From JAVVHE01 sp032249695 (GTDB taxonomy: Bacteria; Pseudomonadota; Alphaproteobacteria; Sphingomonadales; Sphingomonadaceae), in the NCBI GenBank assembly GCA_032249695.1, contig JAVVHE010000002.1:1-64000 (forward strand): a stretch of 64,000 bases of DNA. The letters are read 5' to 3'. The notes beneath the pieces are model-generated. The model worked only from the letters and a program-made list of their open reading frames with translations, ran no database searches and was not told the origin of the DNA. The position numbers and the translations under genes are program-made. Below are positions 38,764 to 47,680 of this stretch, one piece after another. Numbering within the stretch: the first letter of the stretch is position 1; each line of letters begins with the position of its first letter.

Positions 38764-40161
38764 ATGGCCGACGATTTCGATCTCATCATCCTGGGCAGCG
38801 GGCCCGGCGGCTATGTGGCGGCGATCCGCGCGAGCCAGCTGGGACTGAAGACCGCGATCGTCGAGCGCGAGCTGCTGGGCGGCATCTGCCTCAACTGGGG
38901 GTGCATCCCAACGAAAGCGCTGCTGCGGACCGCCGAGATCAAGCACTATATGGATCACGCCAGCGCCTACGGGCTGAAGGCCGATAATGTCAGCGCGGAC
39001 CTAAGCGCGATCGTCAAGCGCAGCCGCGCAGTCGCCAAGCAGCTCAACCAGGGCGTCGGCTTTCTGATGAAGAAGCACAAGGTGACCGTCGTCGAGGGCG
39101 AGGGGCGGCTGACGGCGCCGGGCGCGCTCAGCGTCACTGGCCTGAAGGGCGCGCGCGAACTGACCGCGAAGAACGTGATTGTCGCAACCGGCGCCCGCGC
39201 GCGCGAGCTGCCGCACCTGAAGGCCGACGGGACACGCATCTGGACCTACCGCCAGGCGATGGTCCCGCCCGCCATGCCCACCGAGCTGCTGGTCATCGGA
39301 TCGGGCGCGATCGGCGTGGAGTTCGCCAGCTTTTATTCGGACCTCGGCGCCAAGGTGACGATCGTCGAGATGCTCGACCGCATCCTGCCGGTGGAGGACG
39401 CCGAGATCAGCGCTGCGATGCGGAAAGCGCTGGAAAAGCAGGGCATTCGCATCCTGACGCAATCGGGCGTGGAGAGCCTGGTGGCCGACGGCGAAGGCGT
39501 CTCCGCGCGCATCAAGGGCCCCGAGGGCGCGGCCGCCGACCACCGCTTCAGTCACGCGATCATCGCGATCGGCATCGCGCCGAACAGCGAGGGGATCGGG
39601 CTGGAGGAGCTGGGCGTCCTCACCGAGCGCGGCCATATCCTGACCGACCCCTACGGTCGCACCAATGTGCCGGGCCTATGGGCGATCGGCGATGTGACCG
39701 GCCCGCCGTGGCTGGCGCACAAGGCAAGCCACGAAGGCGTGGTCGCCGTCGAAGCCATCGCCGGCGAGGCCCACGCGCACCCGATGGACACGAGCAACAT
39801 CCCCGGCTGCACCTACTCGCGCCCGCAGGTCGCGAGCGTCGGGCTGACCGAGGAGCGCGCCCGGGCCGAGGGCCGCGCGGTGAAGGTCGGCCGCTTCCCG
39901 TTCATCGGCAACGGCAAGGCAATCGCGCTGGGCGAGCCCGACGGGCTGGTGAAGACCGTGTTCGACGCCGAGACCGGCGCGCTGCTCGGCGCGCACATGA
40001 TCGGCGCCGAGGTGACCGAACTGATCCAGGGTTACGTCATCGCCCGCCAGCTGGAAACGACCGAAGCCGAGCTGATGCAAACAATCTTCCCCCATCCGAC
40101 GATCAGCGAGACGATGCATGAGTCGGTGCTGGATGCTTATGGGCGGGTGCTGCACATCTGA
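38764..40161 (+). CDS. lpdA: dihydrolipoyl dehydrogenase (E3), second paralogue
   Basis: A 465-residue lipoamide dehydrogenase with FAD motif GSGPGGYVAA (11-20), redox pair C42-LNWG-C47, NAD motif GSGAIGVEFA, and the H444/E449 dyad (HPTISE). The CLNWGCIPTKALLRTAE form and HPTISETMHE tail are typical of the pyruvate-dehydrogenase-complex E3 of alphaproteobacteria, unlike the copy at 12856-14250. No pdh genes lie within the window. ATG 38764 starts at the family N terminus; an in-frame start 78 bases upstream is not homologous. Confidence 0.93.
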   Translation: MADDFDLIILGSGPGGYVAAIRASQLGLKTAIVERELLGGICLNWGCIPTKALLRTAEIKHYMDHASAYGLKADNVSADLSAIVKRSRAVAKQLNQGVGFLMKKHKVTVVEGEGRLTAPGALSVTGLKGARELTAKNVIVATGARARELPHLKADGTRIWTYRQAMVPPAMPTELLVIGSGAIGVEFASFYSDLGAKVTIVEMLDRILPVEDAEISAAMRKALEKQGIRILTQSGVESLVADGEGVSARIKGPEGAAADHRFSHAIIAIGIAPNSEGIGLEELGVLTERGHILTDPYGRTNVPGLWAIGDVTGPPWLAHKASHEGVVAVEAIAGEAHAHPMDTSNIPGCTYSRPQVASVGLTEERARAEGRAVKVGRFPFIGNGKAIALGEPDGLVKTVFDAETGALLGAHMIGAEVTELIQGYVIARQLETTEAELMQTIFPHPTISETMHESVLDAYGRVLHI

Positions 40162-40419
40162 GAGCGATCGAGGCGCTGAGGGGAGCCGGGGACGGGTGTT
40201 GGCCGAGCAGCGCGTGATGCGAGGGAATGCGAACACGCGGACCGTGACGCAAGCAGCGCTGCTGTCCCAGATGAGCCGTCCAGCGCGCCGAACGGCGAGG
40301 GGTGCTGCTCGCCGCTCCGGCCATCGTCGCCCGCTGCTGCATCTGCCCCCGAACGAAGCGCTGCGGCGCTGGTTCAGCCCGTCGTGACGTGACGCGATCC
40401 CATGCTTATGTGGGCGCCG

Positions 40420-41250
40420 ATGACGACCTACGTGACCGCCTCGATCGACCGCCCGCAGGCGCGCGACAACACGATCAAGCTGTGGGGGCCGGAGGGCTTC
40501 GTCGGCATGCGCGCCGCCGGGCGGCTGGCGGCCGAAACGCTCGATCACCTCGCGCCGATGGTGCGGCCGGGCGTGGAGACGGCAGCGCTCGACGACGCCG
40601 CCTTCCGCTTCATGTTCGAACGCGGCGGCTGGCCGGCGCCACTCAATTACCGCGGTTTCCCAAAGTCGATCTGCACGTCGATCAACCACGTCGTGTGCCA
40701 CGGCATCCCGGGATCCCGGCGGCTGCAGGAGGGCGATTGCCTCAATATCGACGTGACGGTGGTGTTGGATGGCTGGCACGGCGACACCAGCCGCATGTTC
40801 ACGGTTGGCGACGTCAGCCTGAAGGCGCGGCGGCTGATCGATTGCACCTATGAGGCGATGTGGCGCGGCATCGAGGCGGTTAAGCCCGGCGCGCGGCTGG
40901 GCGAGATCGGCCACGCGATCCAGCGCTTCGCCGAAAGCCAGCGCTTCAGCGTGGTGCGCGATTTCTGCGGGCACGGGCTGGGCCGCGTGTTTCACGACGA
41001 GCCGAACGTGGTTCACGCCGCCAAGCGCACCGAGGGGCCCGAGCTTCGGCCCGGCATGTTCTTCACGATCGAGCCGATGATCAACGCTGGCCGCGCGGAC
41101 GTGAAGGTGCTGGACGACGGCTGGACCGCGGTGACGCGCGACCGCCAGCTGTCGGCGCAGTTTGAACATACCGTGGGCGTCACCGAGAACGGGGTGGAGG
41201 TTTTCACGCGATCCCCCGCGGGCCTCGACCGCCCGCCCTACGCGGTGTGA
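40420..41250 (+). CDS. map: type I methionyl aminopeptidase
   Basis: A 276-residue M24A metalloprotease that removes the initiator methionine from new proteins. All five metal ligands are seen: D111, D122, H185, E218 and E249; the His of the S1 site (SINHVVCHG) is present. ATG 40420 is taken from the family pattern (MTTYVT); an ATG six codons upstream is possible. Its stop overlaps the GTG of the CorA-like gene (GTGA). Confidence 0.93.
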   Translation: MTTYVTASIDRPQARDNTIKLWGPEGFVGMRAAGRLAAETLDHLAPMVRPGVETAALDDAAFRFMFERGGWPAPLNYRGFPKSICTSINHVVCHGIPGSRRLQEGDCLNIDVTVVLDGWHGDTSRMFTVGDVSLKARRLIDCTYEAMWRGIEAVKPGARLGEIGHAIQRFAESQRFSVVRDFCGHGLGRVFHDEPNVVHAAKRTEGPELRPGMFFTIEPMINAGRADVKVLDDGWTAVTRDRQLSAQFEHTVGVTENGVEVFTRSPAGLDRPPYAV

Positions 41251-42218
41251 GCGCGCCCGGCGCGAGCTTCGCCTACGCGATCAGCGAAGCGGGCCAGGCG
41301 ACGCAGTTGCCGCTCGATGGCGCCGAACTGGCAGCGGCGAACGCGCATTTCCTGTGGGTGCATGTGAACGGCAGCGACCCCGCATGCCTGGCGTGGCTGC
41401 GCAGCGAGGACGCGGGCATCGGCAGGTCGGCGGTTGACGCGCTGACCGCGCGGGAGACGCGCCCGCGCGCCGCCGCACTGGGCCACGGCGCGATCGTCAA
41501 TCTGCGCGGGCCGGATGCCGATCCCGACCCCCATGACGACACGGGGCTTGTCTCGATCCGCATGTGGGCCGAGCGCGGGCGCGTCGTGAGCCTGGGCTAC
41601 CGGCCCTTGGCTGCCATGCCCGATCTGCGCATGGCGGTGGAGGGGCGGCGCGTCCGCGACGCGGGCGACTTCATCACGACCCTGGCGCTGCTGCTGACCG
41701 ACCGGCTGGCGCCCGAAATCCGCGAGGTCGGCGACCGGCTTGACGTGCTGGAGGAGCGGGTGGCCCAGGCCGACCAGGCGTTCCGCGAGGAGCTGGTGGA
41801 GGTGCGCACCGAAGCGATCGAGTATCGCCGCTTCATCTGGCCGCAGAAGGAAGCGATCGGGCGGCTGACCGGCACCGATTTCGTCTGGCTGGACGAGGAC
41901 GACCGGCTGAAGATGCGCGAGGTGCACGACCAGATCGCGCGCATCTTCGAAGAGCTCGAATCGATCCGCGAGCGCGCGGCGCTGGTGAGCGACCAGCTCT
42001 GGGACCTGCGCGCGGAGGAGACCAATCGGCGCACGCTGCTGTTGTCGATCGTCGCTGCGATCTTCCTGCCCTTGGGCTATGTCGCGGGGCTGATGGGGAT
42101 GAACGTGCCCGGCATCCCCTTCTCGCACGATCCGCACGGTTTCTGGAAGATCACCGGGCTGACGGTGCTGACCGGCACCGTGCTGATGCTGTGGTTCCGG
42201 CGGCGCGGGTGGCTGTAG
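41247..42218 (+). CDS. CorA/ZntB-family divalent metal transporter
   Basis: A 323-residue CorA-superfamily protein. The N-terminal ~250 residues form the cytoplasmic funnel with a long helix (about 160-250). Two C-terminal transmembrane helices follow, with the GMN signature at G284-M285-N286 at the pore mouth. The soluble domain resembles ZntB (zinc transport) more than Mg-type CorA, but the ion is uncertain. Translationally coupled to map. Confidence 0.86.
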   Translation: MSAPGASFAYAISEAGQATQLPLDGAELAAANAHFLWVHVNGSDPACLAWLRSEDAGIGRSAVDALTARETRPRAAALGHGAIVNLRGPDADPDPHDDTGLVSIRMWAERGRVVSLGYRPLAAMPDLRMAVEGRRVRDAGDFITTLALLLTDRLAPEIREVGDRLDVLEERVAQADQAFREELVEVRTEAIEYRRFIWPQKEAIGRLTGTDFVWLDEDDRLKMREVHDQIARIFEELESIRERAALVSDQLWDLRAEETNRRTLLLSIVAAIFLPLGYVAGLMGMNVPGIPFSHDPHGFWKITGLTVLTGTVLMLWFRRRGWL

Positions 42219-42352
42219 GCGGCACCTGTGCGCGAGGCGAGCGCGGGCGGCCCAGACAAGACTTTTCTGCAAGCGACGCCGCTTCGGGCGGAGCTGACGG
42301 CGGCAGCGAATGCCCGGATCGGGTCCGGGCCGACGATTGCGCTGCGCGAGCG

Positions 42353-42721
42353 ATGGGCGCTCGCCGCGCGCTCGAAGCGCGCTGGCTGGAGCTGACGCGC
42401 TCCGTCCTCCCAGCGGTCGCCGGGCCGCGCGGCTGGCCGATCCGCTTGGATCACTGCTTCCAGCGCGTGCTGCTCGACTGCGCGTTCGGCGGCGTCTGGT
42501 ACGAGCACGTGGCCGGCCGCCCCGCCTACCGCGCGGCGCCGGTGGATGCGCTGGCGCGGGCGGTTGCGCTTGGGGAGAGGGTGGCTGCGGGCCGCGCGGA
42601 CCTCGCGGCGCTCAACGCGCGGAGCCTCGCATGGCGAGGGCGCGGCGGCGGGTTAGGCCGGGCGCGCCGCGCTCAGCGCCCGAACAGCCGCTCGATGTCC
42701 TTCAACCCCAGCAGCACATAG
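42353..42721 (+). CDS. conserved hypothetical protein
   Basis: About 122 residues, compact and basic, with the look of a real gene: ARWLELTRSVLPAVA, GWPIRLDHCFQRVLLD and GGVWYEHVAGRPAYRAAP are folded-type sequence with a Cys/His/Asp cluster. I do not recognise a domain with a known function. The ATG at 42353 lacks a strong ribosome site. The last ~49 bases overlap the convergent mutL 3' end, so the natural stop may have been lost and the tail (RRAQRPNSRSMSFN) may be extra. Confidence 0.6.
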   Translation: MGARRALEARWLELTRSVLPAVAGPRGWPIRLDHCFQRVLLDCAFGGVWYEHVAGRPAYRAAPVDALARAVALGERVAAGRADLAALNARSLAWRGRGGGLGRARRAQRPNSRSMSFNPSST

Positions 42722-44424
42722 GTCGGCCGCCCGTGGTTGCACTGGCCCGAGTGCGGCGTCGTCTCCATCGCACGCAGCAGTGCGTCCATCTCGGCAAGGC
42801 TCAGCTGGCGGCCGGCGCGGACCGAATGGTGGCAGGCGATCGTCGCGAGCACCCGGTCGATGCGCTCGCCGAGCGCGTGGGCGTAGCCGTCGGCGAGCTC
42901 ATCAGCGAGATCGCGCACCAGCGCGCGGACATCGCCGCCCGCGATCAGCGCCGGAACCGCGCGCACCACCACCGCTCGGGGGCCGAAGCGCTCGATCTCC
43001 AGCCCCAGCGGCAGGAGCGCGCCCGTCGCGTCCTCGATGCGCGCGGCCGCGTCCTCTGGCAGCTCGACGACCTCGGGTACCAGCAGCCGCTGCGCCGCTG
43101 TTCCGCCGCCTGCCATCCCTGCCTTCAGCCGTTCGAGCACGATGCGCTCGTGCGCGGCGTGGCTGTCAACGAGGATCAGCCCGCCGGCGGTCTCGGCGAC
43201 GATCCACAGCCCGTGCAGCTGCGCGCGTGCGCGGCCGAGCGGGTAGTCGCCGGGGTCATTGGCTGGCGCCGCGGGTGCTGGCGCGGACACCTCGCCCGCG
43301 CGCGGCGGAGCGTAAGAGAACGGCAGCGCCTCCTCGCGCACCGCCGGGGCGGCCGTCTGGGCCGCGAAGTCGTAGGCGGGCGCGACGAACGCGCGCGCGG
43401 CGGCGCGGTGGACCTGCAGCGACGTCCGCCCGCTCGCAGCGTCGAGCGCGCGGCGAATGCCGCCGACGAGCGCCGCGCGCGCAGCGTCGGGCTGGCGGAA
43501 GCGCACCTCGGTCTTGGCGGGGTGGACATTCACGTCGACCTCTTCCGCCGGCAGCTCGATCCACAGCGCTGCTGCTGGATGGCGGCCGTGCATCATCAGG
43601 TCGGCGTAGGCTCCGCGCAGCGCGCCTGCGAGCAGGCGGTCCTTGACGCAGCGGCCGTTGACGAACAGCAGTTGCCACTCGGCCGACGCGCGCGTGAAGG
43701 TCGGCAGCCCCGCGAAGCCTGTCAGCCTTACGCCGTCGCGGACATGATCGACACGCACGCAATCGGCGAGGAAATCGCGTCCGAACAGTGCCGCGACTCG
43801 CTCCGATCGTGCGTCGCTATGAGATGCGGGCGCGGTGAGATCGAGCGCGACGCGGGTGTCATGCTCCAGCCGGAACGCGACGTCGGGCGCCGACAGCGCG
43901 AGGCGGCGCACGGTATCGAGGCACGCCGCCCATTCGGAGCGCGCGGAGCGCAGAAACTTGCGGCGCGCGGGCAGGCGCGCGAACAGCTCGGTCACGCAGA
44001 CCTCGGTGCCCGGCTGCGCTGCGGCGGGCCGGTCCTCGGCGACGCTGCCGTGGTCGATCACGAGCCGCCAACCCTCGGCACCGCGCGCGCGCGACGTGAG
44101 GCTGAGGCGCGCGACCGAGCCGATCGACGGCAGCGCCTCTCCGCGGAAGCCGAGCGTCGCGATCCGGTCGAGCCGCTCGTCGGGAAGCTTCGAGGTCGCG
44201 TGGCGCTCGATCGCCAGCCGCAGCTCGGCTGCGTCCATACCGCAGCCGTCGTCGCTGACCGCGATGCCGCCGAGCCCGCCATCGTCGACGCGCACGCAGA
44301 CCCGGGTGGCGCCCGCGTCGAGCGCGTTCTCGATCAGCTCCTTGAGCGCTGCCGCCGGGCGCTCGATCACCTCGCCCGCGGCGATCTGGTTGACGAGGTT
44401 GGCGGGCAGGCGGCGGATCGGCAT
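42673..44424 (-). CDS. mutL: DNA mismatch repair protein MutL
   Basis: A 583-residue GHKL ATPase that links MutS mismatch recognition to strand processing. The ATPase N domain has E (LKELIENALDAGA), DDGCGM, the ATP-lid TLGFRGEALPSI, and the GRCVKDRLL segment. The C-terminal domain keeps the endonuclease motif as D420-S-H-A-X2-E426-X4-E431 (usual DQHA), plus ACHHSVRAGR and the CNHGRP metal site. Latent endonuclease activity is therefore likely, as in species without MutH. A Pro/Ala linker (about 345-395) joins the domains. Confidence 0.94.
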   Translation of the reverse strand: MPIRRLPANLVNQIAAGEVIERPAAALKELIENALDAGATRVCVRVDDGGLGGIAVSDDGCGMDAAELRLAIERHATSKLPDERLDRIATLGFRGEALPSIGSVARLSLTSRARGAEGWRLVIDHGSVAEDRPAAAQPGTEVCVTELFARLPARRKFLRSARSEWAACLDTVRRLALSAPDVAFRLEHDTRVALDLTAPASHSDARSERVAALFGRDFLADCVRVDHVRDGVRLTGFAGLPTFTRASAEWQLLFVNGRCVKDRLLAGALRGAYADLMMHGRHPAAALWIELPAEEVDVNVHPAKTEVRFRQPDAARAALVGGIRRALDAASGRTSLQVHRAAARAFVAPAYDFAAQTAAPAVREEALPFSYAPPRAGEVSAPAPAAPANDPGDYPLGRARAQLHGLWIVAETAGGLILVDSHAAHERIVLERLKAGMAGGGTAAQRLLVPEVVELPEDAAARIEDATGALLPLGLEIERFGPRAVVVRAVPALIAGGDVRALVRDLADELADGYAHALGERIDRVLATIACHHSVRAGRQLSLAEMDALLRAMETTPHSGQCNHGRPTYVLLGLKDIERLFGR

Positions 44425-44562
44425 GGCAGCCGTGTAGCCTAGCGGTGCGCGTCGGGCGGCGCGAGGCGGCGGTGCCGCACGGCTGTGGACGGCGCTTGAC
44501 GGAACTTGGGCCGCCCCCGACCTTTAGAGCCGACGGATTTTACTCAAAGCAAGGGCAGGGCG

Positions 44563-44784
44563 ATGCTGGCGATCATTGGGCGGTTTGCGGCAGCAGCGGC
44601 GGCGCGGCGGCTGGTGGGTCATGTCGCGCGGCGGCATGGCGGCGCTGCGGGCATGGCGCTGGGCGCCGCGCTCGCGTCCAGGCGCTACCGGCGCGCGGGG
44701 CTCGCGGGCGCGGCGGCGCTGACCGCATGGGAGCTTCTAAGCCGCAGCCGACAGCCTACGCAGGCCGAATCCGCGCGGCGTTGA
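44563..44784 (+). CDS. small hypothetical basic protein
   Basis: A 73-residue protein with a short ribosome site (AGGG) before ATG 44563. It has an Ala/Gly/Arg-rich sequence with two weakly hydrophobic stretches (LAIIGRFAAAAAARRL and GLAGAAALTAWELL) and could be a small membrane-associated protein. No family recognised. It lies between divergent mutL and convergent sleB. Confidence 0.5.
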   Translation: MLAIIGRFAAAAAARRLVGHVARRHGGAAGMALGAALASRRYRRAGLAGAAALTAWELLSRSRQPTQAESARR

Positions 44785-44788
44785 ACCG

Positions 44789-45460
44789 CTAGAACACGCT
44801 CGTCGACGGCGTCGCGCTCGCCAGCTCCGGAGCCGAAGTGCTTGGCGCAGGCGCGGGCGCTGACACGGCTGCGGGCGCGAGGCCCCACAGGCTGAACGGC
44901 TCGCGCTGCTGCGCGCTCGCAGCCTTCAGCGCGGCCGCGTTCAGCGCGGCCGCCGCCTGCGCGCCTGCGGAGCGATCGGTGTAGAAGATATGCCGCCCGA
45001 TGCGGGTGAGCATCGTCATCTGTCCCGCCCAGCGCGGATGCACATAGTCGGCGTGATAGTGGTTCGCCGCGACCGGCGTCGGGCTGCCGCGCTGCAGCAC
45101 CTCGGCCGCGATCTCGTGCGCCTCGGCCCAGGCGCGCGGATCGCGCGCGCGGCGCTCCGAGCCGTCGCAGGTGAAGCTGAACTGGCAGCCGCCGCCGCGC
45201 CTCGCCGGTCCCTGGCGCACGACGCCGCAGACGGTCTTCGGGAACCTTGGATCGGTCAGACGGTTCAGGATGACCTGCGCGACCGCCTCGCGGCCGGCGC
45301 GCGGCTCGAACCCGGCCTCATAGTAGATGGCCGTGGCGAGGCACTCGGCCTCCTCCGGCGCTGCTGACAGCACCGGGTGCGCTAGCTGTGCGCTAGCCGA
45401 AGACGGCGCGGCCGCGATCGCGGCAAGCGCCAACAAAGCTGTGATCCATACCGTCCCCAT
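44789..45460 (-). CDS. SleB/CwlJ-type cell wall hydrolase
   Basis: A 223-residue exported protein with a Hydrolase_2 (SleB/CwlJ) domain (about 40-160), a peptidoglycan-lytic fold. Signal peptide (ending SSASA), then the AECLATAIYYEAGFEPRAG-REAVAQVILNR core with the catalytic-type glutamates, and a CQFSFTCDG segment. A Pro/Ala/Ser-rich tail (about 175-223) is probably disordered or wall-associated. The ATG at 45460 is the start; an in-frame TTG two codons upstream is possible. In non-sporulating alphaproteobacteria these hydrolases act in wall remodelling. Confidence 0.85.
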   Translation of the reverse strand: MGTVWITALLALAAIAAAPSSASAQLAHPVLSAAPEEAECLATAIYYEAGFEPRAGREAVAQVILNRLTDPRFPKTVCGVVRQGPARRGGGCQFSFTCDGSERRARDPRAWAEAHEIAAEVLQRGSPTPVAANHYHADYVHPRWAGQMTMLTRIGRHIFYTDRSAGAQAAAALNAAALKAASAQQREPFSLWGLAPAAVSAPAPAPSTSAPELASATPSTSVF

Positions 45461-45474
45461 GATCAATGCGCATA

Positions 45475-45505
45475 GACAAACGGCCCCGGCTCGTCGCCGG
45501 GGCCG
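45475..45505 (-). terminator. rho-independent terminator downstream of the PstS-like gene
   Basis: A perfect 10-bp GC stem CGGCCCCGGC / GCCGGGGCCG (45481-45490 and 45496-45505) with loop TCGTC. On the minus strand it is followed by TTTGTC. It lies between the PstS-like and SleB genes, both leftward, so it could end the former. Confidence 0.65.
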
Positions 45506-45543
45506 CCGTTCGGGCTGCCGTGTGTCTGGCGTCGCCTAGCGCA

Positions 45544-47349
45544 TCAGGCGCCGGGCGATACGTTCGAGCACTGCAACAGAATTGTGCCGGTGCTGGAAGT
45601 CGGCGTCGTCCCGGCCTGCAGGATGCGGGTGTTGAGCGTCGCCGAAGCTTCGGTATCGTTGATGAACGTATCGAGGATCGCGCGGCGGAACGCCTGGCTT
45701 ACTGGCGAGAAGCCCGCGCCCGCGAGGATGCCGCCGACCTGATCGTTCACAACCGGGCTTGTGAAGAACCAGTTGAAGAACCCGCGCACCGCGGACGTCT
45801 CGGTGGGGTTCGCGTAGCAGGTGTAGATCAGCGCGTTCGTCGTTGCGACGATCGGGTAGTAGAGCGCGGCCGCCGGCTGCGGATCGGCGATGATCGACAG
45901 GCGATCGGACGCCTGCACCCACACGCCGTTCGACGTGCTGGCCGCAGGGTCGGAACGGTCCCCCGCCGCGGAGGGGTTGTAGGTGCCGCTGGAGGTGGAG
46001 TTTGGCGGCAGTACGCCGACGAACGCGGTGTTCACCGCCTGCGGGGTTGGCCGCGCGAAATTGCCCGCCGCGTTCTGGACCGCCGCGGTAACCAGTCCGA
46101 AGTTGTTCTGCCCGGTGTTGGCAACATACGGAAGCACGTAGTCGCTGCCGAGATAGGCAACGCGGCCCTGGATCAGCGAGCTGTTCGGCGCAGGGTTGCG
46201 GGTGAACGCGATATATTTCGCCACCCCTTCGTTGCCCGGCGCCAGCGTGAACAGACCCAGCGCCTCGCCCGGGACCGGGGTATTATCGTTGTTCGCATTA
46301 TATACCGCAGCATTGGTTCGTAGCGCCGCCGGCAGCGTCGCTGTTGAATTGGCGTAGAACGTCGTGCCGCACACGGCAGACAGATGGCGGGTGAAGCCCG
46401 AGGTGGTGCCCGAGGAGTCCGAGCGGCCGACGATCTGCAACGGCACGTTCAGCGTCTGATCCGGGTCGTTGGGATCGGCGGTCACGCCCGGCACCTGGTT
46501 CCAGTTGGTGATCTGTCCCTGGAAGATGCCGCACATCGTCGCGCGCGACATCGGCAGGCCGCCAGTCGGAGTGCGCCCCGTATAATTGAAGCTGTACGTC
46601 GTCACCGTGCCGTTCGCGTCGGCGACCTTCTTATAGACCGGATCGAATGCCACCGTGATCGGCGCAACGAGGATCGGAATCTGGATCATCGCGCCGTAGC
46701 TGTTACGCGGGTTCGGGAATTGGCCGCCGTTCGTATTGGCCGGATCGCGGACCGCGAACCGCGTAAGCGTCTGGTTCGGAGCGCTACCTGACACGACGAC
46801 GCCAATTTCGCCGCCGAGATTATAGGTGTCGACACCCGGCGTGGTCACCCCAGAAACTGGGCTGCCATTGACGCTGCCGGCATTGCCCGACACGACCGCG
46901 GTGCGCGCAATTGCGGTTTCCGACAGCGCGAACTGCATATTGGCGGCGTAGCCGCCGGGGGGCTGAACGCCGCCAGTCGGAGCGGGGCTGCCAATCACGT
47001 CTGCCGGCTGAGCGGCGGGCGAATGCGAAAAATAGCTGAGGACGCCGCGACCCGAGCCGGTGGAGATGTAGCTGATCGCATAGCCCGGCGCGACCTTGTC
47101 GGTGGCGCAGTTGAAGGGCGGGTTGCGCGTGAAGTTGTAGAGGTTGAGGAGGCTGGTCGCAGCGAGACCGCGCGATGCTAGGCTGAGGCGATCGCCCCAG
47201 CAGTCGCCGGCCTGGCGGATATAGGGGGCGATCAGCGACGAGCCGGAGCCATACAGCGTCTGGGTGCCGCCGGGCGCCTGTGCGCCGGCGGTGCCGGTGG
47301 CACCGGCAAGCAGCGCGCCTGCAAGCAAGAGCGTGGAGCGGAGGGTCAT
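45544..47349 (-). CDS. PstS-like substrate-binding protein
   Basis: A 601-residue exported protein (signal peptide ending GTAGA, about 23) of the PBP-like/PstS family. Segments typical of the phosphate-binding lobes are LYGSGSSLIAPYI, ISYISTGSGRGVL, IVGRSDSSGTTSGFTRHL and DNTPVPGEA. It is much longer than ABC-type PstS (~340 residues), has Gly/Thr/Asn-rich, cysteine-containing inserts, and no pst transport genes lie nearby. The position next to a type II secretion ATPase gene, and the low charge and high Ser/Thr/Asn content, suggest a secreted phosphate-scavenging or phosphatase-like protein. That is inference; substrate not shown. Confidence 0.78.
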   Translation of the reverse strand: MTLRSTLLLAGALLAGATGTAGAQAPGGTQTLYGSGSSLIAPYIRQAGDCWGDRLSLASRGLAATSLLNLYNFTRNPPFNCATDKVAPGYAISYISTGSGRGVLSYFSHSPAAQPADVIGSPAPTGGVQPPGGYAANMQFALSETAIARTAVVSGNAGSVNGSPVSGVTTPGVDTYNLGGEIGVVVSGSAPNQTLTRFAVRDPANTNGGQFPNPRNSYGAMIQIPILVAPITVAFDPVYKKVADANGTVTTYSFNYTGRTPTGGLPMSRATMCGIFQGQITNWNQVPGVTADPNDPDQTLNVPLQIVGRSDSSGTTSGFTRHLSAVCGTTFYANSTATLPAALRTNAAVYNANNDNTPVPGEALGLFTLAPGNEGVAKYIAFTRNPAPNSSLIQGRVAYLGSDYVLPYVANTGQNNFGLVTAAVQNAAGNFARPTPQAVNTAFVGVLPPNSTSSGTYNPSAAGDRSDPAASTSNGVWVQASDRLSIIADPQPAAALYYPIVATTNALIYTCYANPTETSAVRGFFNWFFTSPVVNDQVGGILAGAGFSPVSQAFRRAILDTFINDTEASATLNTRILQAGTTPTSSTGTILLQCSNVSPGA

Positions 47350-47680
47350 GGGTGGAGGACTCCTGTTGAAGCGTGCGAGCGTGTTCGTTCCGAACCGGCG
47401 TTGCTGCCGCCGATCGCCTGCAGCCCGGCGCGCGAACCGGCGGCGCAGCCACCGGCCCGCCTCCCGGCCGCGAGCTGCGGCAGGAAGGGCCCCCGGTCCA
47501 TCGGGCCGGGAGCAGACACTCCGCGCCGCAGGACGCCAGCACCTCTGTCGCCTTAGTGTTGCAAACCGATGACAACTGAGCGGCTGACCGTAAATTAGCC
47601 GACACGGGCAGGACGGGCGGTTGCATCCGGCGGCTTGGTTGCGCTGGCATCTCCGACCGTTCCGCCGCTAATCGGGCGCA
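47350..47680. other. divergent promoter region between the PstS-like and gspE genes
   Basis: About 330 bases without a gene. AGGAG about 13 bases before the PstS-like ATG gives its ribosome site. I looked for a Pho box (paired CTGTCAT repeats with 11-base spacing) and found only isolated TGTCAT-like pieces at wrong spacing, so phosphate control is not shown by sequence. Confidence 0.4.

Noticed and set aside
42310..44442. 710-codon open frame antisense to mutL
   Set aside because: Arg/Ala/His-rich shadow; mutL on the other strand has every conserved motif.
47350..47680. Pho box upstream of the PstS-like gene
   Set aside because: Only isolated TGTCAT-like sequence; no paired repeats at correct spacing.
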